Assembly (NCBI GenBank): GCA_964601865.1
Contig: CAZRPI010000056.1
Span: 1-22,151 of the forward strand
Origin: Pseudopelobacter sp964601865
GTDB taxonomy: Bacteria; Desulfobacterota; Desulfuromonadia; Geobacterales; Pseudopelobacteraceae
Direction: 5' to 3'
DNA: 22,151 bases
Part shown: positions 1 through 7,027 of the stretch, one piece after another
Position numbering within the stretch: the stretch's first letter is position 1
How the letters are laid out: every line of letters begins with the position of its first letter
Translations under genes and position numbers: made by a program
The notes under the pieces: model-generated
What the model saw: only the letters and a program-made list of their open reading frames with translations
Told to the model about the DNA's origin: nothing
Databases searched by the model: none

Positions 1-36
1 TTATAGCCGTAATCGTGGATAAGCCCTACAGGACCA

Positions 37-82
37 TTCAGGATTTCATAACAGCACAACGGAGCTCTGTAACCATCCTGAA
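37..82 (+). other. Stem-loop in the leader of nifK
   Basis: TTCAGGAT (37-44) pairs with ATCCTGAA (75-82), and ACAG (51-54) can pair with CTGT (67-70) inside the loop. A second small hairpin, GTGAT/ATCAC, follows at 89-104. No convincing coding sequence lies in positions 1-160. In most diazotrophs nifK follows nifD, so this is probably the nifD-nifK spacer, and the structure may affect mRNA processing or stability. That role is inference; only the base pairing is seen. Confidence 0.4.
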
Positions 83-160
83 TTACCAGTGATTTCCGGA
101 TCACGCCACAACCCCGGACCGTGGACATATGAGTACCCGGCCGGCTGAAGGAGAATTATC

Positions 161-1630
161 ATGGCCAACAATCTTGGAATAGCGGTTAAACCCGTAACCG
201 AGCACAGTACCGAGGAGATCGAACGGGTCTGTGAATGGATCAATACAGAAGAATACAAGGAACTGAATTTTGCCCGTCAGGCGATCACGATCAACCCAGC
301 CCACGCCTGCCAGCCGCTGGGAGCCGAACTGGTGGCGCACGGTTTTGAGGGAACTCTGCCCCTCGTGCACGGCTCGCAGGGATGTACCTCCTATTTCCGC
401 AGCACGTATAACCGTCACTTCCGTGAACCGGCTCCGGCGGTATCCTCGGCCATGACCGAGGACGGCGCGGTGTTCGGCGGCCAGAACAACCTGTTCGAAG
501 CCCTGGAAAATGCCTATGCCCTGTACAAACCGAAAATGATCGCCATTTTCACCTCATGCATGCCCGAGGTTATCGGAGATGACCTGACGGCTTTTATCAA
601 AAACGCCAGGCAAAAAGGGCACATTCCCAAGGAGTTCCCGATTGCTTACGCTAACACGCCAAGTTTCACCGGTTCCTACATCCATGGTTACGACAGCATG
701 CTGGCATCCATGCTGGAAAACCTTACCGCGGGAAGATGGCTTGAGGGACGTTGCACCGGCAAACTGAATCTGATCGCGGGATTTGACTGCAATACGGGAA
801 ATTACCGCGAGTACAAACGGATACTCGAAGAGTTCGATATTCCATACACCGTCCTGGCCGATATCTCGGAAACATTCGATTCGCCGCTGGACGGCACCTA
901 TCGCCCCTACGCGGGCGGCACCAGGCTTGAGGACGCGGCAGATTCCATTAACGGCAAGGCTACCATTACCCTTGGAGCCTATGCGACGCCCAAAACCTAC
1001 TCCTGGATCAAGGACAACTATTCCGGCAAGCATGTCTGTATGCCGATGCCCATGGGGATCGCCAAAACGGATGCCTTTATCATGAAACTGGCGGAGCATT
1101 TCGGCAAGGAAGTTCCGGCATCGCTGAAAGCCGAGAGGGGCAGGGCCGTGGACGCCATGACCGATTCTCATCAATACATGCACGGTAAAAAGTTTGCCGT
1201 CTATGGGGATCCGGATTATCTCCTCGGTTATGTCTCCTTCCTTCTGGAGATGGGAGCCAAGCCGTATCATATCCTCTGCAGCAAGGGAAGCAAGAAGCTG
1301 ACCAAGGAAATTCAGGCCCTGCTGGACACCTCGCCCTATGGCAAAGAAAGCAAGATCTACATGAACAAGGACCTCTGGCACCTCCGCAGCCTGGTCATGA
1401 CCGATCCCGTGGACGCCGTCATCGGCGACACCCACGGCAAGTTCCTGGCCCGCGACGCCAAAATTCCGCTGTTCCGCTTCGGTTTTCCGATCTTCGACCG
1501 GGTCAACCTGCACCGCTCTCCCCTGGTCGGTTATCAGGGTGTGATCAACATGGTGACCACCATCTGCAACAAATTTATCGATATCGCTGACGACACGAGT
1601 GATGACCGGCATTTCGAGATGATGAGGTGA
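161..1630 (+). CDS. nifK: Nitrogenase molybdenum-iron protein beta chain (NifK)
   Basis: NifK is the beta subunit of the cytoplasmic MoFe protein (alpha2beta2), which holds the P-cluster relaying electrons from the Fe protein to the FeMo-cofactor in the alpha subunit. The 489-residue product has the three P-cluster cysteines in their family contexts: HACQPLGAE (Cys50), HGSQGCTSYFR (Cys75) and TSCMPEVIGDDL (Cys133). It lacks the roughly 30-50 residue N-terminal extension of the Azotobacter and Klebsiella proteins, as is usual for shorter anaerobe-type NifK. The start is supported by AAGGAG seven bases upstream. The reading frame is intact and ends at TGA just before a palindrome. nifH and nifD are expected to the left, outside the window. 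draT lies convergently downstream. The identification is certain from sequence motifs. Confidence 0.98.
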   Translation: MANNLGIAVKPVTEHSTEEIERVCEWINTEEYKELNFARQAITINPAHACQPLGAELVAHGFEGTLPLVHGSQGCTSYFRSTYNRHFREPAPAVSSAMTEDGAVFGGQNNLFEALENAYALYKPKMIAIFTSCMPEVIGDDLTAFIKNARQKGHIPKEFPIAYANTPSFTGSYIHGYDSMLASMLENLTAGRWLEGRCTGKLNLIAGFDCNTGNYREYKRILEEFDIPYTVLADISETFDSPLDGTYRPYAGGTRLEDAADSINGKATITLGAYATPKTYSWIKDNYSGKHVCMPMPMGIAKTDAFIMKLAEHFGKEVPASLKAERGRAVDAMTDSHQYMHGKKFAVYGDPDYLLGYVSFLLEMGAKPYHILCSKGSKKLTKEIQALLDTSPYGKESKIYMNKDLWHLRSLVMTDPVDAVIGDTHGKFLARDAKIPLFRFGFPIFDRVNLHRSPLVGYQGVINMVTTICNKFIDIADDTSDDRHFEMMR

Positions 1631-1671
1631 CAATTGGCCGAGATGATTCCGAATTGAAATCAGACTGAAAT

Positions 1672-1699
1672 GTAGAGACGCATTGCAATGCGTCTCTAC
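1672..1699. terminator. Perfect 28-bp palindrome between nifK and draT
   Basis: GTAGAGACGCATTG is followed directly by its exact reverse complement, giving 14 bp of perfect dyad symmetry with no spacer. It lies 42 bp after the nifK stop and 28 bp after the draT stop, so it is placed to end transcription from both sides, although neither side has a clear U-tract. It also resembles short dispersed palindromes (REP-like) that begin with GTAGAGACG in several bacterial genomes. Which of these roles applies cannot be decided from one copy. Confidence 0.6.
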
Positions 1700-1726
1700 G
1701 GTATCATCATGAATGCGATCAGCCTT

Positions 1727-2586
1727 TCAGGCCATGACCTGTTTCACGCGATATTCGCCGCCGATGACCAGATACTCGCCCTCTCCCTTGAGGATGCTTC
1801 CCGGCAGCAGGTTGTTGTAGAAGAAAATTTTGGCGAGGGGGACCCTGGTTTCCCATACCGTGCGGCCGAATTCCCAGGCCCGCTCCATGTCATCGGTGAA
1901 CGAAACCAGGTTGTTGAGCCTGACGATCCGTTCCCGCTTGCCCAGGGTCTCCAGCGTTTCATGCTCATCGGCGTCGTGGGTACCTCGGAAGAGGGTAACG
2001 GACGTCTCGCCGGGATACTTGTGTAACAGTTCGAACTGGCAGTACTCGTACAACAGGTCCAGTTGGGACTGGATGGCGCTGGTTCTGGCGCTCCCGTTCA
2101 TGACGTCGATGGTGTAGTTGTAGTATGTTTCATCGCCGTGGCCTGAGATGCGGCCGTTGTGGTACCGGGGAGGTATTCCCATGCGGCTTTCCACCCAGTG
2201 CTTCAGGACGGCCCCGGCAACGGAATTGGAATCGAACATCCAGCCGCGCAGAAAACGTAGATAGCTGTTTTTGATGCTGCTTCTGGCTTTGTCGGTGGTC
2301 TGCTCCTGCCAGTTGTGAAGCTGGAATTTGACTGACATGAAGTCGTTGAAGAAGACGGCCCGTTCAGCAGGGGAATTGATTGCCGCAAGCTTTTCGAACA
2401 GGAAGCGGTTGGCTTCCTTGACGCCCTGGATCTCCAATACCTGGGGATTGTCGTTGAAATGGCGGGAGGCAATGAGCCACGGCGGGAGGTTGCAGTAGTT
2501 GAATGATGCGTATCTGTAGTTCAGTGGCGGCGCCTCGAAGGGTAATCTGCAGGAACGAAGCCGGCAGGGCAAGGCGGAGACGCCAC
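1727..2586 (-). CDS. draT: NAD(+)-dinitrogen-reductase ADP-ribosyltransferase (DraT), probable 5' frameshift
   Basis: DraT switches nitrogenase off by ADP-ribosylating an arginine of the Fe protein (NifH) in response to ammonium or energy shifts. The body of the protein reads in one frame from 2572 to 1727. It shows the arginine of an ADP-ribosyltransferase R-S-E fold (LFRGTHD), the serine motif (NNLVSFTDD) and the acidic motif (KGEGEYLV). That frame has only a TTG (2572) and no ribosome binding site at its 5' end. A GTG at 2586, six bases after GGGAGG, starts in another frame (MASPPCPAGFVPADYP) that stops at 2521. One extra base near 2540 (CCCTT) would join the two into a 286-residue protein reading ...ADYPFEAPPLNYRY..., so I give 2586 as the likely start. 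A sigma70 promoter lies just upstream. draG, its usual reversing partner, is not in the window. Identity is secure; the N-terminus is not. Confidence 0.9.
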
Positions 2587-2610
2587 GTTGAGCCTCCCTT
2601 GCCGGGTCTC

Positions 2611-2639
2611 TAGATATCCCAACAAAGAATAGTTGTCAA
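2611..2639 (-). promoter_or_regulatory. sigma70-type promoter of draT
   Basis: Read leftward, TTGACA (2639-2634) is followed by 17 bases and TATCTA (2616-2611). Transcription would start near 2604, just ahead of the GGGAGG ribosome binding site and GTG at 2586. No sigma54 signature (TGGCAC-N5-TTGC) is seen here, so draT is probably transcribed by the housekeeping sigma factor rather than by NifA/RpoN. The match is seen; its use is inferred. Confidence 0.65.
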
Positions 2640-2714
2640 TCCGTTTTGATATTACTCCGTTGGATGATGTCCGGGAATCCGGGGCAGAAGGAATTCCCCT
2701 CATTTATTGTGAAG

Positions 2715-3373
2715 TAGAAAACCACACCCTGCGGGTGTGGTAATGTGGACTGGCTATGCCGGTCCTGCATAGGTATGGCTTAAAGCCGCTCACTGTTATC
2801 TATTGTAGTCGAGTTGTTGCCGCAACATCGAGCACAAGGAGGTCACAGTGAGCAGCCGTTTTCAGAAATTATCACATACGATATGGTGCTGTCAGTACCA
2901 CATTGTATGGGTGCCAAAGTATCGCTACCGCATATTACATGGAGCGCTTAAAGAGGCGGTAGAGTCAGGTGTACTGGCAATTTGTGGTTATGCCGGATGC
3001 GAGGTAGTCGAGTTGAATGTCCAGCCAGACCACGTGCATTTGGTGTTGAAGATCCCGCCAAAGTTATCAATATCCGACTTGATGGGACGTTTGAAAGGGC
3101 AAACGTCAATGAAACTCTTTCAACAGTTTCAGCATTTGAAGAAGAAGCCCTATTGGGGCAACCACTTTTGGGCCAAAGGATATTGCGTTGATACTGTAGG
3201 TCTGGATGCGGACATGATACGTAAGTATGTCCGCTACCAAGAAAACAAAGAACAGCAGTTGGAGCAGCTACAATTGGTGTAAAGATGAACCAATCCGCGG
3301 CAGAACTCCTAGCCCGCCCCCTGCGGGGGGCGAATTTAAAAGCCGCACCCTGAGGGTGCGGATTCTTTACTAA
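2715..3373 (+). mobile_element. IS200/IS605-family insertion sequence (tnpA only)
   Basis: The element contains a single transposase gene framed by hairpins and has no inverted terminal repeats, as in IS200. Left end: CCACACCC-TGC-GGGTGTGG at 2722-2740. Right end: CCGCACCC-TGA-GGGTGCGG at 3343-3361, preceded by a second hairpin CGCCCCC...GGGGGCG at 3315-3332. An inner hairpin, CTATGC/GCATAG at 2754-2772, lies in the transposase leader. The outer boundaries are estimates, because IS200 elements make no target duplication and the exact cleavage points cannot be read from one copy. It sits upstream of the draT promoter and 40-50 bp beyond the 3' end of the transpeptidase gene, apparently without breaking a gene. 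Confidence 0.8.
2848..3282 (+). CDS. tnpA: IS200/IS605-family transposase TnpA (Y1 HUH)
   Basis: This 144-residue protein is a single-strand DNA transposase of the Y1 HUH class, which cuts and rejoins hairpin-marked ends during replication. It has the opening typical of the family (HTIWCCQYHIVWVPKYRYRI), the metal-binding HUH motif in QPDHVHLV near residue 63 and the catalytic tyrosine region MIRKYVRYQ near residue 127. The length is normal for IS200 TnpA and the frame is intact, so the element could be active. GTG at 2848 is chosen because AAGGAGGT lies five bases upstream. The accessory tnpB/RNA-guided nuclease gene found in IS605 and IS607 elements is absent. Confidence 0.95.
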   Translation: MSSRFQKLSHTIWCCQYHIVWVPKYRYRILHGALKEAVESGVLAICGYAGCEVVELNVQPDHVHLVLKIPPKLSISDLMGRLKGQTSMKLFQQFQHLKKKPYWGNHFWAKGYCVDTVGLDADMIRKYVRYQENKEQQLEQLQLV

Positions 3374-3411
3374 CATGATGTGCCGGCATTCGATCCGTTT
3401 GGTGGCTAGAT

Positions 3412-4224
3412 TCACCGTTTTCCCCGGCGCTTTGACAATATTTTTACCGGGGAACCGGATTTCGCCGGTCTGTTCGATGCCGCCCGGATATGCCGGGCCA
3501 TGGAGACGAGAGAGTCCTGGGTTCCTAGAATCATCTGGGGGCTGGCCTTCGGGTCAAGCCAGAGCAGAACCTTCAGGATGTCTTCCTCGGACAGGGCGAC
3601 GCATCCCAGGGTGGGCATGTTTTCCCCGCGCCGCACATGGATGAAGATGGCGCTCCCCGCTCCCGGGACAACCGGATCGGTGTTGTACTCGATGACGATG
3701 CCGTACTTGTACCGGTCGTCGTCAAGCTTCATGACTTCAAAGGATCTGGCGGAGGTACGGCCTCTCCTGACCCAGCGGTTATAGTCGGGCGAGGCGATGT
3801 CGTCCACCCAGAGGTCATCCTTTCCCACCCGGCGGTAGGGCATGCGGGACGGTATTTCGGTGGCATAGCCGAAAGCGCGCTTCAGGGCGAAGGCGCCGGA
3901 AGGTGTCCTGAGATCGCCCTCCCTTTTCGCGCCCGGCGGCGCGAACCCTTTCTCTCCGATCAGCGCCGGCAGAGGCGGAGCAACATTGCGCCATGTTCCG
4001 CTCTGTTTTTCCAGGAGGTGGAGCATGGCGTGAAACCCGGAGAAATCGTCGCCGGTCACCAGCACTGCCTGTGATGACCCATCCGCCATTGCCGCCAGGG
4101 AATCCCTCACCCATTCCGGCAGACTCCCCTCCGCCGAAGGCGAGGCCCATACCGGTCCGGCCGACAGGATCAGGAACAGAAGGGCCGAAAGCACACAGCC
4201 CCGCAGTTTTGTCATCTTCATCAT
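3412..4224 (-). CDS. Secreted L,D-transpeptidase (YkuD/ErfK family)-like protein
   Basis: The 270-residue product begins with a signal peptide (hydrophobic VLSALLFLILSAGPVWA, probable cleavage after Ala27) and would act in the periplasm. Its C-terminal half contains the YkuD catalytic signature: His196 in IFIHVRRGENMP and Cys208 in TLGCVALSEED. Family members form or edit 3-3 peptidoglycan crosslinks or attach proteins to the wall. The segment PPGAKREGDLRTPSGAF is also typical of this fold. It differs from the best-studied enzymes in having TLGCVAL rather than SHGC(I/V)R. The start follows GGAGGAGAG directly, with a second ATG next to it. It lies 19 bp downstream of the symporter gene on the same strand, suggesting co-transcription. 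Substrate specificity cannot be told. Confidence 0.85.
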   Translation of the reverse strand: MMKMTKLRGCVLSALLFLILSAGPVWASPSAEGSLPEWVRDSLAAMADGSSQAVLVTGDDFSGFHAMLHLLEKQSGTWRNVAPPLPALIGEKGFAPPGAKREGDLRTPSGAFALKRAFGYATEIPSRMPYRRVGKDDLWVDDIASPDYNRWVRRGRTSARSFEVMKLDDDRYKYGIVIEYNTDPVVPGAGSAIFIHVRRGENMPTLGCVALSEEDILKVLLWLDPKASPQMILGTQDSLVSMARHIRAASNRPAKSGSPVKILSKRRGKR

Positions 4225-4243
4225 CTCTCCTCCTCTTTCCTCA

Positions 4244-5476
4244 TCAACCGGCCTCCATCCATTTTTTCCCTCCCAGAATACGGGCCACCATCATGCTGGA
4301 CACATTGTCCCCCACGGCATTGAGCATGGTGGCGGGCGCATCCACCAGGGTGCCGATCATGGTGATCAGGGGGAAGGCTTCCGGCGGGAAGCCGTAGAGG
4401 GAAAGGATCAGCAGTTCGCCGATGGCGCCGCCGCCGGGAATGCCGCTCACCACCACGCCGGTCAGCAAAGCGATGCCCAGGGCCGTCAGGATCTGCTCGA
4501 TGCCGGTAAAGGGCATCCGGAAGATGCCGAAGAGAAAGGCGATCTTCAGCACCGCCGCCAGACAGGAGCCTTCCATGTGGATGGTGGCGCCGATGGGTAT
4601 GACCACCTCGCTGATATCTCCTGGCACGCCGATCTCGTCCGCCGCCGCAAGGTTGGAGGGGATGGCGGCCATGGAACTGCCTGTGGCCAGGGCAGTGACC
4701 GATGGCGGTATGATGTTGCGCCAGAATTTTTTCGCGCCTGAGACGCCGCCGGCGAGAAAGGCGTACAGGGTAAAGGCGAGGAAGTAGTAGGCAATGGCCA
4801 TCGGGTAATAGAGGGTCATGGCACGACCGTACGAATTGAGCAGTTCCGTCCCGAAGGTGCCCACCAGGTAGGCGAAGTAGGCACACAGTCCCACCGGTGC
4901 ATAGTACATGATGAATGAGACCAGTTTCATCATGACCTCGTTGGCTGAAGCCAGGAACGCGGCGAACGGCCTGCCCCTCTCCCCCGTGGCGGCGGTGGCA
5001 AGGCCGGTCAGAATGGAGAAGACGATCAGCGCCAGCATGTTGTTCTTGGACAGAAGCTGCGGAAAGTCGGAAACGGTGAAGGCCCTGACGATCTGTTCGG
5101 AGACCTTGAGATGTCGAACATCGGCGGCTGCCGCCAGGGGGATGGTGACGCCCGAGGCGGGAGGATAGATGATTACGGCGCCGATCATGACGCAGGATGC
5201 GATAATCCCCGTCGCGACAAAGACGATGAGCATCACGGTGAGAATCCTCCCCAGCCGTTTCAAGTTGTCCATGGCTGCGACAGCGGAGGAGATGGAGCAG
5301 AAGACCAGCGGGACGATCACCGTGAAGAGCAGGTTCAGGAAGACATCGCCCAGCGGTTTGAGCATTGCCGCGTCTTTTTTGAGCAAGACGCCGAGACCGG
5401 CGCCCACAATGATCGAGAGGATCAGAAGGATGGAGAATCCGTAGGATTTCAGGAACGGCGGCAATCCGCTTTTCAT
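4244..5476 (-). CDS. Dicarboxylate/amino acid:cation symporter (DAACS family)
   Basis: This 410-residue inner-membrane transporter belongs to the GltP/DctA/SstT group, which imports dicarboxylates or acidic or small neutral amino acids with Na+ or H+. Seen in the sequence: repeated hydrophobic segments starting at residues 12-35, the serine-rich re-entrant hairpin (ALATGSSMAAIPSNL), the second hairpin IPGGGAIGELLI, and the substrate/ion-binding stretch DAPATMLNAVGDNVSSMMV. The length is typical. The ribosome binding site is weak (AAGG about 13 bases upstream of ATG). It is the first gene of a leftward pair with the transpeptidase-like gene. Which substrate is carried is not determinable here; dicarboxylates would suit a bacterium living on acetate, fumarate or succinate. 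Confidence 0.92.
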   Translation of the reverse strand: MKSGLPPFLKSYGFSILLILSIIVGAGLGVLLKKDAAMLKPLGDVFLNLLFTVIVPLVFCSISSAVAAMDNLKRLGRILTVMLIVFVATGIIASCVMIGAVIIYPPASGVTIPLAAAADVRHLKVSEQIVRAFTVSDFPQLLSKNNMLALIVFSILTGLATAATGERGRPFAAFLASANEVMMKLVSFIMYYAPVGLCAYFAYLVGTFGTELLNSYGRAMTLYYPMAIAYYFLAFTLYAFLAGGVSGAKKFWRNIIPPSVTALATGSSMAAIPSNLAAADEIGVPGDISEVVIPIGATIHMEGSCLAAVLKIAFLFGIFRMPFTGIEQILTALGIALLTGVVVSGIPGGGAIGELLILSLYGFPPEAFPLITMIGTLVDAPATMLNAVGDNVSSMMVARILGGKKWMEAG

Positions 5477-5748
5477 GTGGTCTGGTCTGCCTTGGTGATT
5501 ATCAGGGAGTCAGGGCGTCGGGAACAGGTTTCTCGGTTGGCATGCTACCATTCTTCGGGGGGAGGGTGGAAGCCGTTTTTCAACTGGCGACCCGGGTGAA
5601 GTGAAAAGTGCCGGATTCTCGCCGCATGCGTTCAAAAGGTAATTACTCTCATCTTTGTGCGACCTCCACGTTCTTGTGGCAATAAGAAAGAACCAAGTGT
5701 GGTATGCTTCCACATGCTGTTCAATAAATGCCGAAACAGGAAGGAGCG
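5477..5748. other. Divergent intergenic region
   Basis: This 272-bp spacer separates the leftward symporter gene from the rightward lipoprotein gene and must hold both promoters. A possible extended -10 (TGGTATGCT, 5700-5708) faces the lipoprotein gene and TGGTAGCAT (5554-5546, leftward) faces the symporter gene. Neither has a good -35. No gene or repeat was recognised. Confidence 0.35.
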
Positions 5749-6933
5749 ATGATGAAAAGATGGATTATCACGATCTGTCTGGGATTGGCGGTTGTTGTCA
5801 GCGCCGGCTGCGCCGGGAAACTGCCTCCACGCGAAGAGCTGAAACGGGCGGTGACCAGGAGTTTTGACGCCGGCGGCTTTAACTACAGCTCCACAAGCAG
5901 AGTGACGCAACTCTCCTTCCGGCAACTGAACACCAAGGTTCCTGAGAACAAGAACATCAAAAACACCGATGCCTTGCTCGATATTGTGCGGGGTTTTTCG
6001 ATCGGTGTCGACGGTGCTCTGGACACGGAGGCCGGAAAATCGGAAGCGCTCTACGATCTGCGTTACAGCAAGGATAACGTGGATGTTTCCATTCGACTGC
6101 CCGTGCTGGTGGATTATAAAAACCAGACGATCTATGTGGGACCGTCCCTGCTGCATACCATTCTCGGTATAACTTCACCAAAGGACATGGATGTCAGGGG
6201 GAAAATGATCAGGATTCATATCCCCGATCTGCTCAAGGACGGGTCGGAGTTTTCCGGCCGACTCTCCAGGCTCCTCGGCGGGAAACGCTTCACTCCCGAA
6301 AACATGAATGCCATGAAGAACGTCTTCAGAAACACGGCTCTCAGGGCGCTGGGCAGGCTTGATGCCGCTCGCTTCAGCGAGCTTCCCCTTACGGAGCGGG
6401 ACGGGAAGGCGGGAATTGACAGGCGCATCCAGCTCAGGTTGGGGCGCGGGGAGAGCATGGACCTCGTCGTTGATTTGATTGACGAAATTTCCCGGACGCT
6501 CCTCCAGGAAGGGGCGATAAACGAAAAAGAGCATGAACTCCTGAAGGCTATCGCCGATCGCCGGAAACTTGAGGAGCTTCTGGGGGATTTTGAGCTGTCC
6601 ATGATTTCGGATGTGGGTGTGTCATCCTCGGGTTATGTGGCTCAGGTGGTCTGTCGGATCGGCGTCGCCGACAAGGATGGAGAGCTGGGGGTAACGCTTG
6701 AAAATATCAGCAACTTCGATGGCTACGGCGCTCCCCGTTTCTCCATCAAACCCGAAGGCGCCAAATTCATCGAGTTCGGGGATCTGATGAACGCCATTAA
6801 GTCCATTGGTGATAAGGACAAGCCGGAAGACAAAAAGGAAGACAGGAAACAGGAAATGAAGGAGAACAATAAAGGGCCTTCCCCTTCAGCGCCCCCTTTG
6901 GAGGACGCTCCTGCTGAAATTGATGCGGGTTGA
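5749..6933 (+). CDS. Putative lipoprotein of unknown function
   Basis: I do not recognise this family. ATG at 5749 (or the adjacent ATG at 5752) is chosen because AGGAAGGAG lies just upstream; an in-frame ATG at 5728 lacks such a site. The 394-residue product starts with a basic N-end, a hydrophobic stretch (IITICLGLAVVV) and a lipobox-like SAGC at Cys21, so it is probably lipid-anchored in the envelope. The mature part is rich in beta-type alternation (for example VDVSIRLPVLVDYKNQTIYV) and contains no cysteine-based or obvious enzymatic motif. The last 50 residues are a lysine/glutamate-rich, then proline-rich, probably disordered tail (DKPEDKKEDRKQEMKEN). A sensor-cyclase gene follows after 94 bp on the same strand; any functional link is unproven. 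Confidence 0.75.
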   Translation: MMKRWIITICLGLAVVVSAGCAGKLPPREELKRAVTRSFDAGGFNYSSTSRVTQLSFRQLNTKVPENKNIKNTDALLDIVRGFSIGVDGALDTEAGKSEALYDLRYSKDNVDVSIRLPVLVDYKNQTIYVGPSLLHTILGITSPKDMDVRGKMIRIHIPDLLKDGSEFSGRLSRLLGGKRFTPENMNAMKNVFRNTALRALGRLDAARFSELPLTERDGKAGIDRRIQLRLGRGESMDLVVDLIDEISRTLLQEGAINEKEHELLKAIADRRKLEELLGDFELSMISDVGVSSSGYVAQVVCRIGVADKDGELGVTLENISNFDGYGAPRFSIKPEGAKFIEFGDLMNAIKSIGDKDKPEDKKEDRKQEMKENNKGPSPSAPPLEDAPAEIDAG

Positions 6934-7027
6934 GTTGTTTTTATGTTGTACGGCTCTTGCTGCTCGAAAAGGCGATTTCCGTCCCTGATCCGCCATCAGC
7001 CCAAGCACACGCTCCAAGGGAGAACCT

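Noticed and set aside
3..95. Possible 3' end of a gene entering the window from the left
   Set aside because: The frame is open for about 30 codons but the text does not resemble the NifD C-terminus and overlaps a stem-loop; too short to support.
554..1633. Long open frame opposite nifK
   Set aside because: It is fully antisense to an intact, motif-complete nifK and has no recognisable domain; GC-rich coding strands commonly give such shadows.
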